A stretch of DNA of 64,000 nucleotides, from the NCBI GenBank assembly GCA_023101725.1, contig JALJCO010010476.1:1302001-1366000 (forward strand), in the 5' to 3' direction. The position numbers and the translations under genes were made by a program. The notes under the pieces are model-generated. The model saw nothing but the letters and a program-made list of their open reading frames with translations. It was not told the DNA's origin and did no database searches. Position 1 is the stretch's first letter. Each line of letters opens with the position of its first letter. Shown here in pieces: positions 14,201 to 24,600 of the stretch. The DNA is from Atherinomorus stipes. Lineage: Eukaryota; Chordata; Actinopteri; Atheriniformes; Atherinidae.

Positions 14201-17068
14201 GTATTTATTAAATGACACTTTTATTTCATAAAGGTATTTTTTTTTATTCAGTAACACTTTTATTATTTATTTATTTATCCACCCTTTTATTTCATGTTTG
14301 TATTTTTTTTTTTTATTCATGTGAATATGTGAATAAACTTTTATTTTAGTGTTCCTTTTATTTCATGGCCTTTTTTATGTCAGATTCTTATATTGAGGGT
14401 GGTCATCTATCTGGGTTTGGGCAGCACTTAAGGAAGTGAACTGCAAGCCAAACTATGGATGCCTTCCATTTACCTCAGAACTGGGAAGTCAAAACAAGGA
14501 ATGACGTCATACCCGACTAAATAACGTTCCAGTTCACTGGACAGCTGCCCTAGCAAAACAACATGTTTGCTAGGGCTATTGTTATCAGTCGTTGTTCGCG
14601 CAGCCGGCTTTGCCACATGATACAACTGATTTGTATGTGTACAACTGATTTAGTTCAAGACAAATTAGTCCGGAGTGCAAATAAATTTAACATTTCAGGA
14701 TATTCTACTGCTATCACTGGGTGTGGCTTTAAATCTGAACTCAGAGGTGGTAAGGGTTCTTATTTAACCGCAACCCTAAACCTAAAGCTGGATTTACACT
14801 CACGTGTAGTCTGCATCTACGTAATCGCTGTAGCCTCCTCGTAGGCTCTGCGTTGGTCCGTGGAGGCCTGATGCGCTCCTTTCTAGACCCGACTTGCATC
14901 CCGGTGATTGGTCAGTGTGGTAATGTGCTTCTGGATGTTTGGGTTTTGTAGCTGAATGAATGAATGAAAGCACGTCGCTGCTACTGTTGGTCTAAAAGAG
15001 GAAATAAATACAGCAGCTGTAGCGAACCATTGGGGTGAAAAAAACACTCTGCTTGTTGGAGTTTCCTGGTCATTAAAAGCCCCATTGTCGCCTGCAGATC
15101 TGGAAAAAAAATGCAGCATGACGGCGTAATCCTATACGCTCGAGTAAAAGCACACACTGCCTCTGCGTCAGCTACGCAGACCCAACTGGACGCAGACGCC
15201 ACGCGACTATAAATCCAGCTTAACATGTCAATAACATGCCGACGCTGAGCAGAGCTGAGCTCTGCCCTGAACTGCTGCACACCGCAGTCAGGGGTACTTG
15301 GGTCACCCCTGTGCCTAATAGCCTCGCTAAAACACTAGTCACGTCCACAAAAATTCTTACTTTCAATCTGCCTGCACCCACAAAATCTAGCCTAATCCAG
15401 GGCATTTTTACCTGCAAAATGCAGGAACCCAACCTGCTGCAGGACTCCGCTTTGAGCAGCTACAGAGGGAGATGACTGCCGCTGGTTGTCAAAGTAGCAT
15501 CAACCAACTAGTAAATAAAAAGTTGAAAAATATATTCTGGGGTCAGAATATGGAACATGGAAACAGAGGATGCCGGCTGTGTGGACCAGTGCACCTACCC
15601 CTGCTTTAGGAAAATAACCCTCTTTCCAATCGTTAATTTCTCTGGGTGAGTGACAAACCCACACAGATCACCACGCCCCCTCAGTGGAATATAAGAACCT
15701 GAAATTCAAAACAAAAAAGGCCATGAAAAAGAAGTAACACTGCAAAATAAAAGTTTAACAGAATACACAAAAAATAACAGCTTCCCATGATAAAAAAATA
15801 AATATTAGATAAAGGCAAGCAAAATAAATATAGAATTAACAAATAAACAAATAAATAAATCAAATAAATTGAATAAACAAAAGGCATCATGGATAAATAA
15901 AAGATACCATTATGTAATAAAAGTGTCATTAAATAAATACATTAACCATTGAAAAATGTGCATTTTATCTGTTTATTTTGTATTGTTTAATTGATAAATT
16001 TTTATTTCATGGAATATTAATTCCCCATATTAAAGGTGAAACAAAGACATTTTCAAAAATAATGTCACAAATACTCTGTTTGAATTCAATAAGCTACATA
16101 TTGAGTCATAACCTAACTGACACAATCATTTGCCTTTATTTTCTCATAAAGTTGATACATTGCGATACAGTTTTTTAAAAGTTCTTTTCAGACAGTTTTT
16201 TTTTCGCCCCCAAACTTTGTAGAAAACCTGCCATAGACTGAATGTGGATTTAGGCTGTCTTTTCATTTAATCCCTGACAGACTCAATGACATATAGATCA
16301 ACGGGAGTGGGACTCCTTGTTCTTCCTGCTCAGCATAGGTCTTTATAAATCTGGCTGTATGTTTGAAGTCATTGTTATGTACTGTAGAGAAGATCTGGGA
16401 TGGATTAGATCAGATCCTCCTGATGAAATTCCTTGAATGGGCCAAACATCTAAAGCAAGTAAAACTTCTGCACAGCACTGAAAGGTTTCAATATGTTTTT
16501 CGAGGCTGTCCTCTTCATCAAAACATGCAAATCTAAGTGCAAGCAGACAGATACGGGCTATAATTACATTCAAAGAAAATGCGACCCCCAGGACTTCTGA
16601 GAGTAACTGCAGCCTTGTGAAGACATACTTGACCGTGATGGTCCATTTATAAAAATGTTGTATTCAGCCAGAGCAATGATCCTTTTCTAACTCTAGCTGA
16701 GCAACATTACAGCCAAGAGGCATTAGCAACATTTCAGTGTAGCGCTTTGCATCTAGAAGTATGCATGGCAGCCTGTAATGCTGTTTGTCGAGGCAAATGT
16801 GATGCAAAAAAAGTCCTCCATGAGTCTGAAGTAGTACAAAATATTTGCACAAGTAATTACTTGTACATTTGCTCTGTGAGTTTGCATACATGTGTGTGTA
16901 TGTTTGTTTGCTCCACTGCAGGTGGATGATGAAGGAGAGTTGTTCTACAGTCTGGATGATGACCACACACGGTTTACTGACTTGATCCAGTTGGTGGAGT
17001 TTTACCAACTAAACCGTGGGGTTCTTCCCTGCAAGCTCAAGCACCAATGTACGCGGATTACTCTGTGA
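5064..17068 (+). CDS. grb14: grb14, growth factor receptor-bound protein 14 (3' 12 exons)
   Basis: Twelve exons join in frame (5064-5220, 6652-6773, 6941-7015, 7120-7257, 8343-8453, 8597-8692, 9041-9103, 11956-12072, 12389-12458, 12540-12627, 13928-14021, 16922-17068) to give 1278 nt, or 425 residues plus TGA. Domains in window numbering: RA about 1-86, PH about 129-240, BPS about 255-300, SH2 about 323-425. The SH2 phosphotyrosine-binding arginine is R351 in FLLRDS. Grb7/10/14 adaptors bind activated receptor tyrosine kinases at the membrane; the Grb14 BPS and SH2 regions inhibit the insulin receptor kinase. I call grb14 rather than grb10 because of HLQFFAEF in the PH domain, the [13 protein letters not shown] linker after the BPS, and the RA sequence. 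Compared with the ~540-residue mammalian protein, the N-terminus (about 110-115 residues) is off the left edge. No frameshift or internal stop was found. Confidence 0.95.
5221..6651. other. grb14: grb14 intron, nothing further recognised
   Basis: A 1.4-kb intron with donor GTAAGA and acceptor TTTTTAG. It is AT-rich, and I see no exon, paired inverted repeat or long simple repeat in it. Confidence 0.7.
6652..6773 (+). CDS. grb14: grb14 exon: RA domain, second half
   Basis: The exon completes a split glutamate codon (G|AG) and encodes [15 protein letters not shown], then [19 protein letters not shown]. The [11 protein letters not shown] stretch is a signature of the Grb7/10/14 RA domain end and the RA-PH linker. 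It ends in phase 0 before GTGAGA. Confidence 0.95.
6941..7015 (+). CDS. grb14: grb14 exon: RA-PH linker
   Basis: 25 codons after TTTCACAG, reading [16 protein letters not shown] and ending SELIE before GTATCC. The FFP-x-HMVS-x-x-TETNG string matches the mammalian GRB14 linker, while the last residues diverge. Phase 0 at both ends. Confidence 0.93.
7120..7257 (+). CDS. grb14: grb14 exon: PH domain start
   Basis: 46 codons after CAAAACAG, including [31 protein letters not shown] and ending SSKGTSK at donor GTTAGT. This is the N-terminal half of the PH domain with its first beta strands. An in-exon GTAAGG at 7241 looks like a donor, but using it would truncate the conserved [13 protein letters not shown] join. 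Confidence 0.95.
7258..8342. other. grb14: grb14 intron, nothing further recognised
   Basis: A 1.1-kb intron (donor GTTAGT, acceptor TTTCACAG). Open frames at 7371-7667 and 7973-8179 have no recognisable domain and read as chance frames. Confidence 0.65.
8343..8453 (+). CDS. grb14: grb14 exon: PH domain middle
   Basis: 37 codons, [17 protein letters not shown] followed by [15 protein letters not shown], ending before [14 protein letters not shown] favours Grb14 over Grb10, which has HLQLLADL-type sequence here. Phase 0 at both ends. Confidence 0.95.
8597..8692 (+). CDS. grb14: grb14 exon: PH domain end
   Basis: 32 codons after GCCCCAG, with [18 protein letters not shown] then TAMRLLK. This is the last beta strand and C-terminal helix of the PH domain. 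The donor GTTGGC is weak but is the only one that keeps the frame. Confidence 0.94.
9041..9103 (+). CDS. grb14: grb14 exon: PH-BPS linker
   Basis: 21 codons after [23 protein letters not shown] then KASPM, ending before GTAAGC. FGMQLY corresponds to YGMQLYQN of mammalian GRB14, the end of the PH C-terminal helix. Confidence 0.93.
9104..11955. other. grb14: grb14 intron with an A-rich tract
   Basis: A 2.85-kb intron (donor GTAAGC, acceptor TTTCAG). It contains an A-rich tract at about 10713-10738. I saw no exon, TIR pair or LINE motif. A short frame at 10036-10230 has no recognisable domain. Confidence 0.65.
11956..12072 (+). CDS. grb14: grb14 exon: BPS (between PH and SH2) region
   Basis: 39 codons: [34 protein letters not shown], ending WR before GTGAGT. 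This is the BPS motif unique to Grb7/10/14. In Grb14 it acts as a pseudosubstrate-type inhibitor of the insulin receptor kinase. The core is almost identical to the mammalian sequence, so inhibitory function is probably kept. Confidence 0.96.
12389..12458 (+). CDS. grb14: grb14 exon: BPS-SH2 linker
   Basis: 70 nt after [26 protein letters not shown] then VPNI plus one base. A GTACCA at 12446 could act as a donor, but only the later GTTTGTGAG at 12459 restores the phase needed for the next exon (G|CA ATT CAC, giving NIAIH). This matches the NMAIH of mammalian GRB14 and fixes the exon end. Confidence 0.9.
12540..12627 (+). CDS. grb14: grb14 exon: SH2 domain start
   Basis: 88 nt after TGCTTCAG, reading [20 protein letters not shown] then IAQQGLVD and a split glycine. 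[11 protein letters not shown] is the canonical SH2 alpha-A start. Donor GTAAGC. Confidence 0.95.
12871..13240. mobile_element. Tc1/mariner-type MITE
   Basis: A 370-bp element bounded by TA dinucleotides. The left end is CAGCCATGGAAAAAAATTAA, and the inverse of the right end is CAGTCATGGACAAAAAATGT, followed on both sides by a GACCA-type block. TA flanks and this imperfect ~28-bp TIR fit Tc1/mariner MITEs common in fish. No transposase is recognisable. It is separated from the next MITE by only 13 bp. Confidence 0.75.
13254..13774. mobile_element. Tc1/mariner-type MITE, second copy type
   Basis: A 521-bp element with TA on each side (13252-13253 and 13775-13776). The left end CAATCGTCCTTAAAATTATT and the inverse of the right end CAGTTGTCCTCAAAATTATT form a ~37-bp TIR that also covers the CATAC and CTCCAATTAA blocks. 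The interior shows no usable transposase frame. It is a different family from the neighbouring MITE. Confidence 0.75.
13928..14021 (+). CDS. grb14: grb14 exon: SH2 core with phosphotyrosine arginine
   Basis: 94 nt after GTTTCAG, reading [20 protein letters not shown] then [10 protein letters not shown], ending before GTGAGT. The arginine of FLLRDS is the invariant beta-B5 residue that contacts phosphotyrosine, so the SH2 domain should be functional. Confidence 0.96.
14125..16023. mobile_element. Fold-back element with ~300-bp inverted arms
   Basis: Two long imperfect inverted arms (14125-14403 and 15677-16023) face each other across about 1.27 kb. The outer tips are GAATTAATATTCCATG on the left and the inverse of CATGGAATATTAATTCC on the right. 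Matching internal blocks include AATGACACTTTTATT and ATGGCCTTTTTT. The arms are AT-rich (TTTATTTATT-like). The core carries unrelated sequence and a nested MITE. No transposase was recognised and I could not establish a target-site duplication, so the class is unknown. Confidence 0.6.
14783..15223. mobile_element. Harbinger-like MITE nested in the fold-back element
   Basis: The element proper is 14786-15220 (435 bp), flanked by TAA on both sides (14783-14785, 15221-15223), the 3-bp target duplication typical of PIF/Harbinger. It begins AGCTGGATTTACACTCACGT and its right end inverts to AGCTGGATTTATAGTCGCGT. The interior is GC- and CpG-rich with CTACGCAGAC-type motifs, unlike its surroundings. 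Coding capacity is absent. Confidence 0.7.
16024..16921. other. grb14: End of last grb14 intron
   Basis: About 0.9 kb between the fold-back element and the terminal grb14 exon. No exon or repeat was recognised. The acceptor is CCACTGCAG. Confidence 0.6.
16922..17068 (+). CDS. grb14: grb14 terminal coding exon: SH2 end and stop
   Basis: 48 codons plus TGA (17066-17068). It reads [20 protein letters not shown], then [20 protein letters not shown], ending TRITL. The [18 protein letters not shown] string is diagnostic of Grb10/Grb14 SH2 ends, and the C-terminus corresponds to ARIAL in mammals. Confidence 0.96.
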   Translation: MDDEGELFYSLDDDHTRFTDLIQLVEFYQLNRGVLPCKLKHQCTRITL

Positions 17069-17960
17069 ACTGAAACCCAAGAGACCCCTGAGGGCTTATG
17101 TGCATCTATGCTCCAGGTTCTTGTGGACAACACTGCTCATAATCTTGTGCCTTAAAAAAGAAGGATTAATAGACAGTGGTTTTCATTATGTGGTGCAGCC
17201 TTAATTGCTTTTTTTTTATTTTTGCAAAAGCAGACTTTCAAAATTGACTTCATGATAACTGACTGCTGGTGCTGTAGTTGACATATGACATCATTTTGGG
17301 CCCCTCTACTCATCCTGGACATGGCGGTAAATCTATTTGCAGAGTCTAAACCTTCTTACAGTGCTTATTGTAAGTTCTTAAAACAGTTTAACTGGCATTT
17401 AAAGAAAGTAGTTTTAGAAGTATGCCAGCTGGAATTTGAGTATGTCTAAAGTACATATGAATATCAATTAAGGTCTGTCAAAGATGGTTTAATCCAACAA
17501 AGGTGTGACTTTTCATTTGCTGGAAACAGTAATACATGGCACCGCGATCCAGTCAAGTAAGCTACAGTATCGTACGTTTCATTTTCATCCATGTTCAAAA
17601 AAAAAAAAAAAAAAAAAAATTCAGGTGTTTTTCTTTAGAAATTGCTTTATTTTTCTCTCTAATTGGGAGATAAATGACCTCTCAGGAAGTGTCATAGCAT
17701 GACCTGCAATCAGACTGAAGAGAGGGAAAGAACGCTGAAGAGCCTCCCCACCCTGCACTGTGCATTCATTTAAAATTAATGTGATTAAATGAAATGTTTG
17801 TATCCATGCAAATACTTTTGAGCTTGCTCTGGAACAGGAGCGATGCAACAGTTTTCACAAACTGGATGTGTACAGCAGTGAGGACAAAAAGAACATGTAA
17901 ATGACTGAAAATATCAGAATTAACTGTACAATGAAATTAAACTTTTATATTTTCCTGTGA
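17069..17960 (+). other. grb14: grb14 3' UTR region with candidate poly(A) signals
   Basis: Non-coding sequence after the stop codon. ATTAAA variants of the poly(A) signal occur at about 17784 and 17936; a canonical AATAAA first appears near 18817 in an AAT-rich repeat. The real transcript end cannot be fixed from sequence alone. A pure A run at about 17598-17619 would confuse oligo-dT priming. Confidence 0.45.
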
Positions 17961-20900
17961 TTCAAGAGTGACATGTGCAACATGGTTACATTCTGATGTT
18001 ACTGTCGCAGATGTTTATCCACAGTGTGGATATGATTTTGCGGCACTGTTGTGGATAACCAGCATCATTATATTTTGTTTGTTTTTTGTGTTTTTTTTAA
18101 GCCAATAATGCATTTGTTTTAAAACCAAAGTATTTGTAAATCGCATGACTCCTGTTTTTCTTCCTCCCCAAGCTGGACAAGAGTGCATTGAATAATTAAC
18201 ACACTGGTTAGTATGAATAGTCCTTCCACGTATATAGAGTAGTATGTAACACTTGCACAACAAAAGCTGCAAGGTGAACACACTGCAACCCATTACAAGT
18301 GCTTTCAGGGATGTTTAGAAACTTCCATTAATGTGCTATGTATGCTGGTAAAAGTAAAATACATACACAACATACTCAGCCTTTATTTGAAAAGAAAAGG
18401 GACATAACTACATTATCTACTTGTTAGAAAAGCAGGGTTATCCTATAAATGCAATGACACACAATATACCTTCAAGATAAAATTTCCACCTGAGCCATCT
18501 GGTCCACACACAGCTGGGCATTGCTCTGTTAGGTAAGATATTTTTATGTGGCTACATAAGCACACTTAAATTTACTCTCATAGCAGCCTGTGAACAGAAC
18601 AGGCTAACATTGTCAAGTATGATTTACTGAATGATGTGGGAAGTGTATGGGCACATATACAGTTATCTCCTGACACACTAGATGGTACCTGAAGTATTTT
18701 GCTTTCATCTGTCCTTGTTCAAGTGTGAAATCATAATGCATATTTATTGTAATTCAAATTAAGTAAAATACAAGTAGAATTTACTATTCAGTTTGATTTA
18801 AAATAGTAATAATAATAATAAAAATAATAAAAACAAGCAGAAAAGTTGAGTAGCTGTGCAGGTTTTAAGTATCATTTATTGTTGGCAAATAGTATTTTAC
18901 GTAGCAAGACTGCACCAGGAAATGTGTGTCTATAAAGGGCACTGAGTAGACCCAGTTTGCAGAAAGTCTTTTACTGCAGTTACTTTAACATAGATGATAA
19001 GTACAACAGCTTTATGAGCAATTATAGCTATGAATTAAATCAGATCGTCCCCTCCCACTGACATTAAGAGAGCCGTTAAACTGGGTAAAAAGAACAAAAT
19101 AAGGATTATGCTTATGAACATGAGTGAAAATGGAACAGAATGTCTTGTCAATCTTCTCTTGTGTGATACAAACACGCTGCCCCTATACCTCCCCTATGCT
19201 TTAACTGTATATTTTGAAACACTACTCACATCCAGAGGAGATGTGCGCACACAGAGAAGTCTTAAATGCACCCCTGCTTCCGAGGTCTTGTGCTAAATGT
19301 TGTTTTGGATGTATTCCTGCCATTGATCGGAGTCTGGCTGCAGGGGGAGAGATGGCAGCTGGGAGAGACTGCGCCTCCTTTAATGAATTCATCCAGCTCC
19401 ATCCAGCTCAAACGGCCTGTGGATACACCATCTCTCCCACGAAAGAAAGCCTGTCTCTGCTCTGTCTTGGTCCTCATGGACAATCATTCCTGTTTGTAAC
19501 AGTTTACACCACACTGCATTGGATCTTCTCTTACTCTTATGACTTCAGGTTTTGTGCTTGAGTGCTGTCAACTGGGCTCTGTTCTTAAATGCCCCTCTTG
19601 TTGCATTCCCCGTCTCTGTATTCAATTATCTGGCTTTGCTGTCTTCAGCCAGTAAAGGATTATCTTCAATGAAGTGAAGACCTTGCTGTTTGCTCTGCTC
19701 TTGAATCACAAAAGGGCATTATCTGGACTTTGGTTATGGTCTATGAGGAAATGAGAATGGGTTTGTTTGGGGGATGCACCATAGTGAAGGTTAGAGGCTT
19801 TAACTGTTCTTTTCCAAACAGCTTTCCCATCTGGACAATCAAAAGCCAGAAGCAAATCAAGCAGTTCTACGATGGCCACGGTGGACTTGAGCTAAGATAA
19901 TCATGAGATCAGTATGAAAAAAAAAAAGAAAGAAAAAAAAAAAACACTTAAAAATGACTGTTTTCAGTCTTCCCTTATAGCAAATACAATTAATACAATA
20001 TACAGTAGATGGTTAAAACATTAAATGGGACTAAAATAATTGATTGATTTACAGTTTCTTATTTTATATATGCCATGTTTTATGACTACTGTTCAACTCT
20101 AATCCCATTTTACAGTCACAGATTTCATGTGCTTTATGTTGATTATTTATTTGAGTGAATGTAAAAACATGTTTTGTGTCTCTTACTGTAAATTAGAGTA
20201 GAAGCAGTGATAAATACATTGCTAATTTTACCCCTTTTCTTTGTGTGATATGAAGGCATTTAAAACATTAGTTACAAACTACTCTCATTATGTTCTTAAG
20301 ACCACAAAGTTAATCTATTATACAGGTTCAAAACAATGAATAAATAGAAAAAAAGAGAGGAAGGATCAGAAAAAGGCATGAATACTGTAAGGATAGCTTC
20401 CTCCAATTATTCACATTAATTCCCAGGAAGGTATGTTTTCAGATCTTTGAATGCAATCCAAAATATCTTCAAAGAATTAGGAATAAATTCTCATTTTAGG
20501 GGGTTATTTATTCTTTTATTTCCCTTTGTTGTAAATAGATAGTAGTATTTATGGAAACCTCTCATACCTGTTCACACAGAAACGTTTCATGATTTAGTTG
20601 TGCTGTGGTGTGAATATATTGAATTTCTTGGGCATCTTGGGTAATGCATTATGTCTCAGATAATTGCCCAGACTCTGCTTGCTCCATAAGTTGGCTTCCT
20701 AACCTCTGATATATTTTTCTGGGGGTCTTGGAAGTGGCAAACGGTAAGTGCCAAGCTTTGTTAATTACAAGGATAACACAAGCACTTGTCAAATAATGGC
20801 TATGCTTTGCAATTTCAAGTTTTAATAATCAATTACTGGCAGTTATTCTCTGTGGAGTCACAGCATAGTCATTAAATCTCAGTAGGCGGGACACATGCTA

Positions 20901-21309
20901 TTTCCTAAGTCCCTTTTTAAAATACATCAGGGAACTGCTTTAATCCAGTGTGTTTTGTTGCCTTATTGTCATGTAAAGTAACTCATGCAACAAGATTTTA
21001 AGACAATGAGTGATGAATGGTTGTATTTAACACAATACACAAGTGGAGGGTTTGTTGTTTTGTTGTTTTCATATGAGTAACTGCGTTTGTTATGGTGAAA
21101 CTAAAAGTTTCATTTAACCACAAGACCTTTATGAACTCAGACACATCTGTCTTCATCCTGAAACATCTCTATATCTTATGGTGGCTCTGAGGTACAAACA
21201 TAACAACAAAACACTGTAGCATTTCAGAAAAAAGCATCAAACAACATAAATTCTATAAGTTTCCAACAAAGACGAAGCACAACAAAACAGAAAACGTGGT
21301 TGATAAATT
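17961..21309. other. Intergenic, no gene recognised
   Basis: AT-rich sequence without a supported exon. An A-rich tract lies at about 19918-19944. The segment 19250-19500 is less AT-rich and has overlapping short frames on both strands (up to 115 codons), but no domain or splice structure. I see no transposon ends. Confidence 0.5.
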
Positions 21310-21655
21310 GTTTTTAATTGAATTGTAATGTGTTTTCTGTTCTGTCAATGCCTTTTGTAAAATGATATTTTGTTTTCTGAAATGTTTTGTTTTGCTGTTG
21401 TGTTTTAAAATGTATCTTAAAACCTATTTTTATTCATTGTTTTTTGAGCTGTTGATGTTATTTATTCATTTTATGGATTTGACTTTGCATTTCACTGCTA
21501 TTTTAGGTGTATTTATTTTTTTAATTTTTATTTTTTTTTTTTAAGTCTTATGTTTTACACTTTTTCCATTACTGATATACAGCACTTTGCTTTACCTATT
21601 GTGTGAAAGTGTTTTATAAAAAAAAAAGAAAAGAAAAGATGGTATGGTATGGTTG
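21310..21655 (+). repeat. Probable LINE 3' end
   Basis: T-rich sequence with AAATGTATCTTAAAACCTAT, then CAGCACTTTG and GTGTGAAAGTGTTTTATAAA, ending in short GGTAT repeats. This CACTTTG...AAGTG-x-TTTATAAA pattern is the usual 3' end of L2/Rex-like LINEs in fish. No coding part was seen. Confidence 0.45.
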
Positions 21656-24600
21656 CATTTTCTGAAATTCTATTCTGTTTTATTTGGCACCATCTGGGTC
21701 ATAGAATCTTGAATCATTAATCTTTACAAAGAAGTGGCACTATTGAATTATTATGTCCTATGCAACTGTTGTATTGTGAGTCCACTTTCAAAACTGAAAT
21801 GCTGCAATGGCTCTTCTTCACCTTGAGAAATTAACATGGAAGGACTTGCTTTGCTCTGAGGGAGCTCTATAGAGGCCGCGTCCCCTCCTAATCCCTTGCT
21901 GAAAGGCATACCTCTATAGCCCAGACAAAATATTACCCTCTCAACACGATATCAGACAACACTTCCACATATAACAAGACGTAAAGCATTTCATTTCATT
22001 CCGATTATTTAAAGCCGACACATTTTTCTCTGTGATAGCTGTAGGTTTTGACGGCGTATTTTCTGAGAGAGTGAGACAGAGAGATGAGTTTGGCCTTGTG
22101 CAGATAAGTACACAGGGAATCTGATGTGCAGCACCCTGTGTGGCTGCCCACCAACTGAACAACATTAAGGCAGCCCTCCATGTAAAACCTGCTCACTTCT
22201 CCCACAAACTCTTGAGTTTGGCAGTCGGGCAGCTGCTCAGCAGGGAGGAGCTCTCACTTGAAGGCAAGCAGCGAGTTATGGACAGCAGGAGGACATAAAC
22301 CACAGCTTCTGGGGGTGATGGACTGATGTTTTAGGTAATCAAAAGGATGGATAAGAGAAGGAAAGTGACAGGAGTATAGAAGCAAGAGGAGCTCTAGTAG
22401 GGGAGAGCATTTTGGACGAAAGGTAGCAAGACATGAAAAGCAAAGTAAAGCCAAGATGTTTGACCATGCAGTCGGTGCTGCGTGAAAGTAGACCCAAACT
22501 CTCAGTTTCACTCTGCGTCAGTGTTTATTATACTTCACTCCTGAACATGTAGTTGTGCAAAGAAACTTTAGTATGGCATGATATATATCAGGGAGCAATT
22601 TTATTTCAAGGTTACAGAGCACAAGTTAAGATGATATATTGTCCTTGCATTTTCTGCAAAATAGGTCAAAATGTTCACCGTGCTACACACAGATGCGTGC
22701 GTGTGCATGGGCGCAACTACATTTGCACATGTTTTGGATCAATCTGAATTCTTTCCTACTTTTCCCCTCTCATTTACATTGTGTGCGAGTGACTCCTGAA
22801 CAGGGTAGGAAGCCTTGTGGAAGAATTAGGAAATGGTCCATTTCTGAGAACACAGTGGAATAGAGGCAGAGAAGCATATGTTGGGATTTGAATGGTCAAT
22901 CGATGAATAACCCAGAGCGGTGTTTTTCTCTGCAGATTGGCAGGCATTGTACAGTAGTATCTGTGTGTATGTGTGTGTGTACGAGAAGGAGAGAGAGAGA
23001 GATGGGGGCATGGAGGAGTGGGGATTCATCCTTCCCCAAAGTATTATGCAGTGGTCAAAAATATTTGCAATGCCAGGGGGTATTTTGAGAAATATTTGAA
23101 AAAATCCAATACCGTGCTGACCTTTTACTGGGCACTTGTGAACAGATTCACTCTCCGTCTAATCTGGCTCAGAGTCAGGAAGAATTGGTGTTATTGTATC
23201 ATGCTGTTGAGTCTAAATTATGTTAATCTATTCTGCTCTTGCACTTTGATGTCTTTATTAAAATCTTTTGTTTCACAGTAAATTTACATGTCTGGGTGGT
23301 GTGCAACATAATTACCAAAATATGAACATAAATATTTAATTGGTGAATGATATTTTGCATACTATAAATCTAAATTGCCTGCATAGATTTATGAAAAGAA
23401 TGCACTACATATGATCCAAAAGTATACATTTTTGTTTTTTAGTATAATCTTACACATTTGTTATATGTGACAAGCTTTTGTTTTGTTTTCTCTCCCCAAT
23501 ATCTACAACTTTATGTCTTCATATCAGATGGACATTGATCACAGTTATCTTTTTCTTTTGTTTCTTGATTTGTTTTACTAATGAACAAATTTGAGCTATT
23601 ATTCAAGCTATGAACCTGCACCACAAGAGGGCAGAAAGTGTCCAAACATGCACGATTCATTAGACTTTATGCCTACAGCATCTTTCTATAGATCAGCTCA
23701 TCTTAATATAGTCCAATTCCAGCACTTTGTAAAAAATATACATAAATTCATGAATTTTCATCCAAAAACACAGCCAGCCAGTGATGGATTCAATATCTAT
23801 TATTAATAATTCAGTTTTTAATGGTCCTTAAAAATGGAAAAAGACACATATTAGAATATATCTCAAATAAGTGTTAACATTACAGCTTGTGAGTGAGATT
23901 AACAACAGGATTAAGAGAAAAAACTACATGTAAAATTTGTTTGAGTTCAATTTTTGCATGTGATTTTACACTTATGCTGTGCATTTACACAGTAAATACA
24001 GTAGCAAATGGGAATATAAAGACTGGAAAAGACATAGAAAAAAAAGCGTTTTCTTTCTGTCTTTCTTTTTTTCCTTTTCTTTTTTTTTTTTTCTTTTACC
24101 TTAGCTCATATGGCATTATAAGAGGCCAAATATATTGTCAGTCATATTTGCTAAAGAAAAGGTTTAATTTTGGAGGGAATTTAACTTTTTTTTAATTTTT
24201 AGAAGATGAGTTAAACTAATTAGTAAGTTTCCCCTCTAATCCAATATTGACCTAATAAAAAGAGTAGTTCAAATGAGAATGACAGTCTCAACAGGATGCG
24301 TATATAAAAAATAAAAGTGCTAAAGCTGAGATGCACAGTTTTGCCTTTACGCTGCAGAGCTCAGACACTGCTGACTAATCAGTCATCTTAAGCTAAAAGA
24401 TGCTTGTTGGGGCAAATACTGTCCCACAAGTTCAACCATAAGCACAGACATACATTACACAGCACCTCTGATTTATTCATAGTCCCACACAGCAACAGCA
24501 CAGACTGACAGGCTGGAACAACAGTGATCACGGAAATGTGTTATACTGGTTGCATTCACACTCTGCTACTAAAACCAACAACACCATAATGTACAAGCAA

